Shown in pieces: positions 1-8,898 of a stretch of DNA of 12,588 bases (its first letter is position 1; each line of letters begins with the position of its first letter). Source of the DNA: Parachlorella kessleri. Taxonomy: Eukaryota > Chlorophyta > Trebouxiophyceae > Chlorellales > Chlorellaceae. The notes below the pieces were generated by a model. It did not search any database. It saw nothing but the letters and a program-made list of their open reading frames with translations, and had not been told where the DNA came from. Location: NCBI GenBank assembly GCA_001598975.1, contig BBXU01001689.1, forward strand, positions 1 through 12,588. The letters run 5' to 3'. A program made the position numbers and the translations under genes.

Positions 1-57
1 TGCCACCGGGCCAGCTGCTGGCGAGTCACCGTTGGCGTTGGTCGCCACCAGCAAAAT
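1..57 (-). other. Start of next FN3 exon, cut by window edge
   Basis: After a GGTGCAG acceptor, 19 codons read ILLVATNANGDSPAAGPVA. They complete strands F and G of the FN3 domain begun on exon 518-246 and show that the array continues to the left. Confidence 0.8.
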
Positions 58-3000
58 CTGCACCCAGCCAGCACAGGCCATGATGATACATGCACCTTGC
101 AACTCCCAAAGATGCAGGTGCAGCCACTGCAAAAATGATAGGCGCAGATTACGCGAGATAAACCCGTGCACTGAAGGTTCCTGCTTGCTGTGCACCTCAC
201 GGTGCGAGTCGTTACCAGACCTCAAGAAAATTCCAGGGTCCTTACCGTGTAGCTCGTACCAGCTTGGAGTCCGGCCAGCTGGAGCGGTGAGCAGCTCCCC
301 TGTACAGTGATTGCCGCACCACCCGAGGCAGGAACCGCCGTCACAGTGTACCCACTTAGGGGCGAGGCCCCACCATTTATGGGGTTTGTGAAGGAGACCA
401 AGCCGGAGGAGGACACGGCTACGTTCGTTGGAGGGCCTGGTGTCAGGACTGGGGCAGTAAATGCCACCGGCCCAGCAGGTGGTGAGTCACCATTGGCGTT
501 CGAGGCGACCAGAGTGGCCTGCAGCCAGCAGGAAAACAAGCAAGTGCCATCGGTCTTCCAGCTCACAATGACTTTTATAGGGAGAGGTGCCGCCACCGTA
601 GGCACATTATAAAATGCATGATACCTGCCAAACTTGGGTAACTGTATGCTGCCTGGCACGCCAAGGGCCGGTACTCTACACCCAGCTGTATGCAGAGGCC
701 CTACTGCGTGCTTGCACCGTGTTGTCGGCCCGGACAGTTGGCATGGCGAGGGCTCTGGAGGTGAAAGTGTTGCCTGCCATACGCTTCCAATGGCACTACA
801 ACCTCATGCCTCCCATCAAAATTTAGACCCCTTACCGTGTAGCCCATGCCACTTTGAAGACCAGCGACCTGCAGCGGTGAGGAGGTACCTTGCACGACTA
901 TGGCGGTCCCACCATTGTCAGGAATTGCTGTCAAAGTATACCCTATGATGGGTGAGGCTCCACTGCTGACAGGCGCTGTGAAGCTGCACAGGCCGGTGGA
1001 GGAGACTGCTATGTCTGTTGGACACGCTGGCGTCAAGACGGCATTCAATGTCAGGGGGCCTGCTACTGGCGACGTTCCATTAGCGTTGGTTGCCACCAGT
1101 GTGACCTGCAGCCAGGAAGCAAACGCTACCTGTCTTCCAGCCATTGAGGTATGACAAGCAGAGGTGCAACTACCAGATGCAGGCGCAGAACATATGTGTT
1201 TTCCATGTCGTCAACTCTGTGTAACCGTTAGCTGCCTGGCATGCACTTCAAAGACTCGCACCCACCCAGCTGTAGGCAGAGGCACTTACTGCATAGAGCG
1301 TCCCATCTTGCAGGCCGGTCAGCTGGAGCGGCGAGGAGCTCCCTTGCACGACAATGGGTGGCCCACCGCTGGAAAGGGCGGTCGCAATGTACTTTGTCAC
1401 GGGCGAGGCCCCACTGTTAGCAGGAGATGTTGTGAAGCTGACCAAGCCAGTTGAAGAGACGGCAAAGCCGGTTGGGGCACGTGGACTTGTCCTGGCAGTA
1501 AAGACGAATGGGTTCAAAGCGGGAGAGGTGCCGTTGGCGTTAGCGCAAACCAAGTAGACCTGCAGTCAGCAGCCATCAAGCTGTTTGGCCCTGCTGGTTC
1601 CAGCCAGTTCGTCGATAGGATGTCATTGCCTTGCGGCAGATATGCTGCCAAGCGTCGTTGCGTGCAGTCACGAAGCAGGCAGCCTGGCGTCACAGTGTGA
1701 GGAGGCACCGTCAAGAGGCTGCTGCTGAGTCCAGGTTTGCACACCGTGTAGCTTGCTCCATCTGCGAGCCCACCCAGCTGCAGGGGGGAGCTGCTGCCGC
1801 TCGCTGTAATGTTTGCTCCGCCGTTGGCAGGCACAGCAACAAGTTGGTAAGCATCAATGCTGGTAGCCCCACTGCTGGCAGGAGGTTCGAAGGTGGCGAG
1901 TCCCATGTCGGACACAGCTAGGTTCGTGGGTTCGCTTGGAGCGGTCCTGGCAGTCAGGGAGACAGGGCTTGACTCCAGGGAAATGCCGTACCGGTTGTGC
2001 GCCATTATTAGTCCCATTGAGGTTTGAGGCGACGTAGCTGTTTCTCCTACTGGCCTGGTCACCTTCCTAAGAAGCTGGCCAAGTGGTAGCTGTTCTTATT
2101 AAAGTAGTTGAAAAACTGCATGGAGCCCTGGTACCCCAGTATGCCAGTACCCTAAGTAAAGAAGCATATAGACTTCACTGACATCACTGACACCTGCAGC
2201 ACACAGGCCACGCCGTCATAACCTGTTGCATGGCGCTATTTTCATAATTAAAAGCACCAATGCTTTGAATAAACCCCAACAACCGGTGAGGGACGCAGGT
2301 CATGCCGTCACCAGATAAGTGCAGTCTTCTGGCTTGCTTACGGTGTATGTTTGTCCATTTACAAGCCCGCTCAAGTGCAGCGGGGAGCTGTGTCCGCTGA
2401 CTGTAACATTGGCACCACCACTTGCAGGCACTGCTAGCACCCGATAGCCATCTATGGTAGACGCCCCAGCGGTAGTGGGCGTGAACGTGACAATGCCGGT
2501 GGCTGTTACAGTCAAGTTACTGGGTGCCCCTGGCGTCGCCATGTAGTAGGTGAAGGCAGGCCCAACTTGAACATCAGTCGAGGCGCCTGCTGCACTCTTT
2601 ACCCAAATATGTACCTGCGGCAGGACGCACGAACGCTGACTAGTGTGAGGTGCTACAGCCTGTGAGCATGCGCTGCACCCTGCGCCTGATTGCGGAGATA
2701 ACGAATATAATAGCTGGTTTCCACTGCCTGCCTTGGCTGCGCTTCCACATTGTCACCAACTTAATCCAGCCAGCTCCCCTTTCCACACCAGCCAGTGGAA
2801 CGCCAGAGTCCAGGGTGCTTTGCAAGTCAATGGGGCTCACCGTGTATGACACCTGGTCCTGCAGGCCGTGGAGGACCACTGGGGAGGAAGAGCCAGTGCA
2901 AGTGACATTCGGCGGGCTCCCAGGAGTGCCTGTCGCTGGTACTGCTGTGACTACGATGTCAATGATAGGGCTGGACCCTGGGTCGGCTGGTAAAGTGAAG

Positions 3001-6000
3001 CTCACCACCACCGCATTCCCATGCTGGTTGAGAGCGGCACTGCCCACTGGGCCAGGGGGCACAGCAGCTTGGGTGGATGGCGATAGTGAGGTGCCAGGTG
3101 TCGGGCTGGAAGTCAGGGGAGCCTCCTGGAACACTCCCAAGACAATTTAGTTTGTGATCTGGCAGCCTGCATCAGCTCCAGCCGCTGAGCACGCTTGCAA
3201 GCTTAAGGGCACCACCACCTGGGCCATCAAGTATAATATCAGTGACACCCCTGTTTGTTGACAGTTGCACATAGGTAATGCGCAAGGTGCCCTCACCACA
3301 GGCAAGGGAGAGGGAGGGGCTGCAGTCCGGTTGGCCTGGGCCAATTGGTCATAGTACACCTGACCCTGGGCGTCAACAATCCAGATCTGCAGCCAGCACA
3401 ACCGTGGTCAATTTGCGAGGGTGCCTATGCATTACTATCTTTTACTCCGATGCTAGGATATTACGGGTGGGAGCACTTGGAGGGACACACCTCCCTCACA
3501 ACATGCCAGCATTCCATGCACCCAAGAATTGGCACCGCCTCTCAACCGCAAGCCGTATCACTGACCTCTACCATGGCTTCTCCACCATGTGCATTGACCG
3601 CAAAGCTTTGCACTGAGCCACCATACACCTACACGACATCAAAGGAAGGATGTGCTGGAGCATTACGGCCACTAACTCCGAGCAAGGAAGCTTAACGGTG
3701 GGAAACGCACGGCTGACCCAGTGCGTCTTACAATGCCGTCAGATCTTTTCGACATCCGTTGCTTCCCTTGGAACAGGCAGCCCCCACCTGCTGGCAACTT
3801 TCCAGGTCCAACGTCTGCTGCATTTGCGGCGGGCATACTTTGATAGTGGTGCAACTCGTGTCAGCGTTCCTGGTCGTATACCACAGGTATCCCTGCAGCC
3901 AGCGGGTACAAATTCCGAGTTGGTGTGGCGGTGTTGTGAATGCCAGAAGACAATCTTGGTTGGGACAGAGCCTACAAATTGCCCATGTGAAGGCACGGAA
4001 GTTGGTGCCACAGCTACGGCACACACAAGTGGCAGGTGGAGGGCACCTGATCGTCATGCGTGGCCGAGCAGGCGTTCAGGTCCAGCTTTACTTGCCAGCT
4101 TCTCGCAGCTGCACAAGCTAGACAAAGCATTGGTGCTGCAACCCGTAGACTGTCAACAACCGTTGCCAGAGAATGGAATGCCTTTGTAATACGGCAACAA
4201 TATACCGTAACCCCTGCCTCGTTGAGGGTAGGCCCAAGATACTCAAGGACAGGCCAATGTGCATGCCACAAATCAAAATTTAGCACTCGAAAGAAAGAAC
4301 AAGGAGGAGGACAAGAAGATTTGATAACAACAACATCATGCAAGGACGCCAGCCACACCTGTGTCTACTGTCACCAGTTTGGAGTCGTTGCTCAGCAGTG
4401 CAAGGTTGTTGTTTGCGTCCACCCCCGCAACCCCTGCACAGACACTGCAGGTGCTCTTGCAGCAACCAATATGCCAGCTGACCTACTTCTTACAGCTGAG
4501 CAGGGTCTGTAAGCGAGTGTTGCATGCTTATTCTCCACGTCCTGATGACAGCATTACAAACCTGATAGATCAGACTCGGCCACTACCCCGTCTGTCCACA
4601 AAATTGTTATGGGGTCAAATCGCCTCACTGTCCGATGGTCCGTTAGGAGGGCCCACAAGGCCGCATCATGCACAACTACCCCATCGACCATGCCATCCTG
4701 CAGCGCCAACCAGAGGTGCATCCGTTTAGAACTATGGTCGCTATGAGCACAAGGATAGTGCCACTTCTGCAGCATACAATGTGGAAAGCTGCAGCAATGG
4801 TCCTTGCACACAACTCAAACTATGCACATCAGGCCCCAGACGCCTGTCACTCCTCACCGGCCTGTCGATAGGGCGGCCCAGCCCATCGTGGTCTTCATCT
4901 AAGTCATCATGTAGGCGGCGTCTGCTCCTGTCTGCTTGGGTATGTCCCGTCTGCCCAGCAATCATAACCCAGCTGGAGGAATCATAGTAGAAAACCTCTG
5001 CATTGATGCAGATGTTGGCACCTTCAGGGACTTTCTGACTTGGCGCAATGTTGGTCAAGCAAGCCTAAATCGATCAGCAGCGCAGGCACCTCAAGCGCAT
5101 GGACGGTTGGGCTGTCCTTACCGTTGCAGGCATTCAAAGCATACGCCGTGTTGTCAAAAGCGCCGGCAAACACCTGCATACTCCAAAGACAGAGCAAAAC
5201 TACCTGACCCCTTGATCGGCACACGATGTCCTGCCCCGAATGTAGTGCGACGCACTGCACTAATAACGCATCGCATATGTGAAATTGTTCTCCAGTGGCA
5301 AAGCCAACCACACCTTGACTGCTGCAATATCTGGTGCGAGCTGCCACGAACCAGTGGAGTCCTTGTACCACACGGCATTCCCACAGTAGAAAGTGCCTGT
5401 TTGCAGTTGCATTAAACAAAGTGGGTGGATGCACGCTCCTGTCACAGGGAGGTCTGCGAACCAACTTCCCAAACATCGCAATGCCGGTCCGTCCCTTCTT
5501 CCCAGGACGATCATGTGGCCGATGCCAGGCAATTACCGCGCAAGTCTTACCAGAGGGACACATTATAGAAGTGCAACTGGCCGCTTCTGTCGAAACTCGC
5601 CACAATCCTCCTGAAGACCCGGTGGACACCACTGAGGCTGCAGAAGACAACAATTGGCTGGCTGTAAAACGAGAGTCATGCGGCTGACTGCTATGAGCCG
5701 CTAAGAAAGGTAGATGCTGCTTGGACGTCAGTGAGGTGGAGAGCCCGGCATGGAAGCAGAACGGCTCCAGCATGCAATGTGTGGTGGTACTCACAGGCAG
5801 GAGTGTTAGGTAGCGCGGTCCATGGCGTCTGGGCAGCAAACAGCGTAGGTGATGCCTGTCCCAGCATCGTTGCAACTGCAGCAGTTGGTTCATCCGTCAG
5901 GTGCAGGTAGTGGACGTCTATGCGCCCCCCTTGCCAACTAGCACACAGAAGGAAGCACCCGGCGTCACCGGTTGCTCTCTCCGCGCAAAACACTCACACA

Positions 6001-6097
6001 TGGCGCTGAACGCAATGCCCCCAACGCAGCCTCCTAGGAGCAGGAGCACCGGCAGGTACCACCGCAGCATGGCTGTGGGTTGTTCAATATGCTGCAT
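1..6097 (-). CDS. Membrane-anchored tectonin-like / multi-FN3 surface protein, 5' part of gene
   Basis: I do not recognise a named gene. Proposed exons: 6097-5998, 5875-5795, 5661-5551, 5396-5314, 5173-5122, 4997-4858, 4697-4562, 4433-4359, 4108-4047, 3892-3788, 3628-3566, 3386-3297, 3125-2841, 2614-2342, about 2074-1745, 1559-1290, 1105-836, 518-246 and 57-1, running off the window. The first fourteen join without phase conflict into 552 codons; introns are 122-267 bases. The chosen ATG at 6097 is the first in its frame; the frame stays open upstream without another ATG, so an unseen 5' exon is possible. Order: hydrophobic segment (residues about 13-34), tectonin-like blades (about 98-280), linker, then FN3 repeats from about residue 390. 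Family knowledge suggests an extracellular binding, adhesion or matrix role; that is inference. The FN3 exons are secure, the small 5' exons less so. Confidence 0.68.
246..518 (-). other. FN3 exon 6
   Basis: The exon has 91 codons, phase 0 at both ends, from GGCTGCAG to ACG/GTAAGG. It starts ATLVASNANGDSPPAGPVAF. The FN3 body runs PGPPTNVAVSSSG, LVSFTNP, GASPLSGYTVTAVPASGG, CSPLQLAGL, GTSYT. A cysteine replaces the first serine of the SSSP motif. Confidence 0.83.
638..1293. repeat. Duplicated intron-border segments, copies at 638-706 and 1221-1293
   Basis: On the plus strand, 638-706 and 1221-1293 share blocks GTAAC, GCTGCCTGGCA, CCCAGCTGTA and GCAGAGGC, then TACTGC, in the same order with small gaps. 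The right copy spans the splice donor of exon 1559-1290. The left copy is inside intron 835-519, about 130 bases past its own donor. The 3' ends of both introns also match (GCTGGAAGAC, then GCTGGCTGCAG). Confidence 0.7.
836..1105 (-). other. FN3 exon 5
   Basis: The exon has 90 codons, phase 0 at both ends, from GGCTGCAG to ACG/GTAAGG. It starts VTLVATNANGTSPVAGP. The FN3 body then runs CPTDIAVSSTG, CSFTAPVSSGASPIIGYT, LTAIPDNGG, TSSPLQVAGL, GMGYT. It is closest to the FN3 exons on either side, consistent with recent tandem duplication. Confidence 0.83.
1290..1559 (-). other. FN3 exon 4
   Basis: The exon has 90 codons, phase 0 at both ends, after a GACTGCAG acceptor. It starts VYLVCANANGTSP (strands F/G of the previous domain). 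It continues SPRAPTGFAVSSTG, LVSFTTSP, GASPVTKYIATALSSGG, SSSPLQLTGL, GTLYA. It ends GCA/GTAAGT, so the usual Tyr-Thr before the intron is Tyr-Ala here. Confidence 0.82.
1745..2074 (-). other. FN3 exon 3, uncertain 5' boundary
   Basis: The body is a clear FN3 unit: SPVSLTARTAPSEPTNLAVS, ATFEPPASSGATSIDAYQ, LVAVPANGG, SSSPLQLGGL, GASYT. The donor is GTGTGC, weaker than its sisters. The 5' edge is unclear. Spacing to the conserved TAR matches other repeats when read as MAHNRYGIS, but no AG lies at the expected place. The nearest phase-0 acceptor is the GGCCAG before 2074, used here. A second, out-of-phase copy of the strand motif (YVASNLNGT) lies just upstream. The start is therefore provisional, and the repeat may be damaged. 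Confidence 0.6.
2342..2614 (-). other. FN3 exon 2
   Basis: The exon has 91 codons, phase 0 at both ends, from a CCGCAG acceptor to an ACC/GTAAGC donor. It opens with VHIWVKSAAGAS, which completes strands F and G of the preceding domain. It then encodes the next FN3 domain: PGAPSNLTVTATG, IVTFTP, GASTIDGYRVLAVPASGG, SSPLHLSGL, GQTYT. The SPxxxxGLxxGxxYT signature is common in bacterial-type FN3 domains. Confidence 0.8.
2841..3125 (-). other. FN3 exon 1: proline-rich linker plus first FN3 domain
   Basis: The exon has 95 codons, phase 0 at both ends, between a TTCCAG acceptor and an ACG/GTGAGC donor. A Ser/Thr/Pro-rich linker comes first, then PPGPVGSAALNQHG, VVVSFTLP, the C-strand region SPIIDIVVTAVPA, GSSSPVVLHGL and the F-strand start QVSYT. 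The layout is the FN3 fold up to strand F; the last strands are on the next exon. The loop before GSSSP is longer (TGTPGSPPNVTC) than in the later repeats, so this is the most divergent copy. Confidence 0.78.
3297..3892 (-). other. Linker exons between propeller and FN3 array
   Basis: Three phase-0 exons. Exon 3892-3788 gives 35 residues beginning GYLWYTTRNADTS and containing three cysteines. Exon 3628-3566 gives 21 residues including SFAVNAHGGEA. Exon 3386-3297 gives 30 residues beginning IWIVDAQGQVYYDQ and ending in a proline-rich stretch. The second and third could form one more tectonin-like blade, since VxAVNxxG...IWxVDxxGQVYY is the usual strand pattern. Acceptors at 3893 and 3387 share the GCTGGCTGCAG context of the FN3 exons. 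Intron 3296-3126 follows, from a GTGAGG donor to a TTCCAG acceptor. Confidence 0.45.
4047..5396 (-). other. Tectonin-like beta-propeller region spread over six exons
   Basis: Exons 5396-5314, 5173-5122, 4997-4858, 4697-4562, 4433-4359 and 4108-4047 join in phase. The product shows repeated units typical of tectonin propellers: W, then a strand, then a (V/Y)(W/A)(A/G)(L/V)(N/D)xxGx(V/I)Y pattern, then (S)SW. Examples are GSWQLAPDIAAVKVFAG, followed by NTAYALNACNGEVFYYD and SSSWVMIAG; then AALWALLTDHRTVRRFDP; then GVAGVDANNNLALLSNDSKL. About three blades are visible. Tectonin propellers in other organisms include lectins that bind glycans or lipopolysaccharide. An acidic insert in the third exon (DDLDEDHDG) resembles a calcium-binding loop. 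The domain call rests on pattern recognition only; another small beta-propeller type is possible. Confidence 0.5.
5998..6097 (-). other. First coding exon with N-terminal hydrophobic segment
   Basis: The exon encodes 33 residues plus one base. After a short start (MQHIEQPTAMLR) comes a run of about 20 apolar residues beginning WYLPVLLLLGG. This could be a signal anchor or a cleaved signal peptide; either would send the following domains to the lumen or outside of the cell. The exon ends at a GTGAGT donor (5997) in phase 1 and joins an exon starting at 5875 after a CTGCTGCAG acceptor. A possible alternative first exon with an ATG at 6409 and an AAG/GTATCA donor was seen, but no in-phase acceptor supports it. 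Confidence 0.6.
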
Positions 6098-6790
6098 GGC
6101 CGGCGGCAGCGTCTCCACTGCCTTTTCCTTCCTTGCTGGCTCACAAGCCTCAGCAACAAAAGGAAAGCCACTGCTATAGGGCAACCAAGGTTGGCACCGG
6201 AAGTCGCTCCGCTCTGATATGGTGGATGACCACGTGATGTTGGGTTGAGCGCGATGTCGGTGTCACCGAGAGTCACTCGTTGTCAAGCACGGGCAGCGGG
6301 ATGACAGGACTCGCTTGACAGTCCCTGGACTAGGCCAGCAGTCAGACGAGCATACAAGTGATACCTTGTGAAACTGGTCTGGATGGGATACGGCAGATTG
6401 CAGAGTCATTGTGGAGCGCATGAGCAGCAGTCCCGCGCCCGCGCCTACCGGGATACAAGTGGTTCACAGACAGCTGTGCTTCTCAGTAAAACGGCAAAAT
6501 CCTTTTTCCACCTGCAGGTGCTTTGGCCGGGCGGCGTACAAAGGATGCCTCGTGTGCAAAGACAGTCCACCCGCTACCTAGTTGCGGCATGTAGGTATAG
6601 TTGAGCAGACAGTAAAGGTTGCAAGGTATCCTCTGCGGGCTTGCCTGAATGATTGTGCCAGTTGGTCACTAGGCTAGCAGTGGAAGCTGTTGTGGGCACT
6701 CCGATGTCAATACCCTAGGGCAGTGGAGATCGCCTTGGTTGCCTTGGGCACTGGTGAGTAGCAAGGCATGGCTTTACCCGCAGTACACAG
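6098..6790. other. Spacer between genes 2 and 3
   Basis: No supported exon was found. The stretch should hold the promoter and 5' untranslated region of the FN3 gene, and the 3' boundary of the gene to its right. Visible elements are a CACGTG at 6231-6236, about 135 bases upstream of the chosen ATG, and a 13-base hyphenated palindrome at 6257-6269 (TCGGTG-T-CACCGA). No convincing TATA box was seen. The frame leading into the ATG at 6097 is open back to about 6258 but lacks an ATG. Confidence 0.5.
6231..6236. promoter_or_regulatory. CACGTG (G-box core) upstream of the FN3 gene
   Basis: A perfect CACGTG hexamer lies about 135 bases before the proposed start codon. In plants and algae this core can be bound by bZIP or bHLH factors. 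A single hexamer can occur by chance, so this is only a candidate. Confidence 0.2.
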
Positions 6791-6795
6791 TTACA
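6791..6795 (-). terminator. TGTAA polyadenylation signal of the 388-residue protein gene
   Basis: TGTAA occurs on the minus strand 164 bases past the TAG stop at 6959. UGUAA is the standard chlorophyte polyadenylation signal, so the transcript probably ends near 6775. The 3' untranslated region would then be about 180 bases. Confidence 0.55.
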
Positions 6796-6958
6796 AGCTG
6801 CGGCAGCACCAGGGTTTTTAGCCGCGGTCCCAAACGATGAAGAAGCAGTGCAAGTACTTGGTAAGTTTCAGGAGTGTCCAGCAGCAAATAATCTACCAGG
6901 TGACTAGCCATTTCAAGCGATGGTTGACGATAGAAGCCAGCCAAGGACATGCAGCGTT

Positions 6959-8898
6959 CTATCTCCTATCATCCCCGCTGCCAGCCACCATGACGGTGCC
7001 CTGCTCAGCGTCCAGTTTAAAGACCAAAACTGGGCTCCCCAGGGGCGCGCTGCTGCCGTACACAGCGCTGAACTCGGCACTGCCAGGGTAGGTTGTGCGT
7101 GGTGGGGCGTACCAATCATCCACCTGCAAGTAAACAAGATTTGCCAACTGAGCGGTACCCGACAGCTAGACTCATGCCCAGTGGGTGAAAATCGAGGACT
7201 GCTGGGGGCTAGCCAGCTGCTCAACTGTCCGCACAGAAGGAGGCATCGAGGATAGGAATCCATCCGTACTTTGCGGGCGCTCTTGCTGCTGGTTTCCTGG
7301 CTTCCAGGCCGGACTGTAAATGAGGACCAGTCCCTGTCCAGGCACCCACCTCAAGCTCCGCTGCTGCTGTCCGGGGGTCAAAAGTGAGCCTATCTAGCTC
7401 CAGCTGTATGGTCCATCGAGAGCTATTGTCCGGTAGGTCAAAGCTGAGCGAAACCCGCGAGTGCAAGTAGAGATCACTGTGTGCTGCCATCAGCGCCTGC
7501 AGCACTAAATGATATCAGATGACAAACAGCGTGGAACTGCTGTGTGCCCGGCTGGTGACATTTGCACCGACCATTATTTTCCCGTTAGGGTTTATAGTAG
7601 TATATAAATAGTCAGGCAGACTTTCCGTGGCCCAGGGGCCAATACTCTGACACCGTGCCTCACCTGAAATGTATCCTCTGTAACCCAAGGCCCCTCCCCA
7701 TCCTCTCCCAAACAAACGGTTACTGCCGGGGTGCCCAGGCCTGCAAGTTAATCATCAAACTGTCGTGCCTTGAGGGTCATTGTTCGGCTGGCCGGCTGCG
7801 GCGCTCCAGTTAAAACACTCGATCCATGCCAGTAGTCCACATGCAGTGCCACCCAGTTCGACCCACTTGGGTCGAAACAAGGCACAGCCTCTGTCCTACC
7901 TTGAACCACTATTTTGGAGCCATTGGCAACTGCCAGCTGTGCCGCAATGGTAGTCAGGCAACCGGTGTGGCTTTGGCGATGCTGGTGGACAAAGTATAGC
8001 GCAGCGAAAAAAAGCGCTAGAACCACGGCAACAACGGCCACCAGCAGCAGGATGAAGACTCGCTCAATTGCGATGTGTTGGAGCTTCCCGGCAAGCTGTT
8101 GTAACCTGCTACAAATATGGCAAGCTGGTCAACAGTCTTCAGCTCTGATGGCGATGGGTTGCCAAACGCCACAACAGCGCCATGCCTTCATGCAGCCACG
8201 CCGGGAAGGCAGGTGCAACTGCCGAGCATCTGCAGGCTTACCTCGGTCGGGGGTCCAGCGGAGTTCCCATCACACCACCGCCAGGCACCTCTGACAGTGG
8301 CAGCATATCAGTTGCTGGCTCTTGCGGGGGCCCTGCGGCAGGCTGCGTCGGCAAGTTGTTGGCTGCGACTGCTGTAAGACTGATGGAGTTTGGCCCCCCC
8401 GAAGGCCGCTTCCCGTGAGGCCCGATGTTGAAGTCAATGAAGCTCTGGGACTGCGTGACGTTGTAGCTCTGCTGCCGATCAGCGCTGCTGACAGCCGCTG
8501 AGCTGCTGCGCGTGTGCCGTGCAGAGAGAGCCTCCATATGTGCGTGAGACGGTCGGGCAGTGTCCCCCAGTAAGCTCTCTGCCTGACCTGCGCCATCGTG
8601 CTGCGCCCTCCCCGGGGCTATCGTAGACTGCAAGCAGGGCAGAGAGATGTGTGACCGCTGCGCCCAGGCTCGCTTACCATCACTTAGAACCCCACGCTGT
8701 GGCCCTGCTTACCCTCATCTTATCGAACAGGCCTTTGGCTGGCTTGGCGGGCTTGACTGGCAAGGGTGCGGGCCCCTCTTGCTGCGGCACACCAAACTCT
8801 ACGTCCTCGAACCGTTCTGAGGCCTCATCCTCGCCTTGAGTGTCAGGGACCTCCACTGCTGCAGCTTCCGCAGAATCTGAAGACCGAGTCACCACCAT
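6959..8898 (-). CDS. Single-pass membrane protein of unknown function, complete (388 residues)
   Basis: Six exons: 8898-8713, 8627-8242, 8105-7900, 7740-7664, 7496-7350 and 7123-6959. They sum to 1167 bases, exactly 389 codons with the TAG. All phases match and donors are GTAAGC, GTAAGC, GTAGGA, GTGAGG and GTGGGT. Residues 1-206 are polar and low in structure, with an acidic start, a KPAKPAKG stretch, and Ser/Gln-rich sequence. Residues about 207-230 (VFILLLVAVVAVVLALFFAA...) are a strong transmembrane helix. The last 158 residues look beta-rich (YLHSRVSLSFDLPDNSSRW, IQLELDRLTFDP) with two N-glycosylation sequons (NGS, NSS), suggesting a lumenal or outer C-terminus. The outline recalls plant NDR1/HIN1-like or LEA14-type proteins, but I cannot claim homology. 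The start is the first ATG of the open frame. Confidence 0.75.
7585..7610. promoter_or_regulatory. Telo-box and TATA-like AT-rich island inside an intron
   Basis: Within intron 7663-7497, the plus strand has TTAGGGTTT (reverse AAACCCTAA, the plant telo-box) at 7585-7593 and TATATAAATA at 7601-7610. Both stand out in otherwise GC-rich sequence. They could mark an internal promoter on either strand, or be chance in an intron. Confidence 0.2.
7988..8059 (-). other. Transmembrane helix of the 388-residue protein
   Basis: The 24 codons carry no charged residue, only valine, leucine, alanine, isoleucine, phenylalanine and one tyrosine. They are preceded by IERV and followed by HQHRQ. The segment is fully within one exon. 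Confidence 0.85.
8106..8111 (-). promoter_or_regulatory. NAGNAG tandem splice acceptor
   Basis: The acceptor of the transmembrane exon reads TAGCAG. Both AGs keep the frame. Use of the second gives Arg then Leu-Gln; use of the first inserts one Ser before that Arg. NAGNAG acceptors are known to yield one-residue isoforms in many eukaryotes. Which is preferred cannot be told from the sequence. Confidence 0.55.

Noticed and set aside
32..2000. Plus-strand open frames over the FN3 region
   Set aside because: They are antisense shadows of the FN3 exons; they show no domain pattern and no consistent splice sites.
3155..3320. Coding-looking stretch (EGTLRITYVQLSTNRG, then DIILDGPGGGALKLAS) inside intron 3296-3126
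   Set aside because: The available acceptor (phase 2 entry) and donor (phase 1 exit) do not fit the phase-0 exons on either side. The simple intron gives a clean phase-0 join. It could be an old exon.
5024..5893. A 289-codon open frame on the minus strand, the longest in the window
   Set aside because: It runs through good splice sites, and only parts of it (5661-5551 and 5173-5122) are used in the spliced model. The tectonin-like exon 5396-5314 is in another frame, and the rest reads as non-domain sequence. It may simply be a stop-free stretch by chance.
7172..7260. Possible extra exon (STDGFLSSMPPSVRTVEQLA) in the last intron of the membrane-protein gene
   Set aside because: No donor follows it before a stop codon, and the direct junction 7350 to 7123 is phase 0 at both ends.
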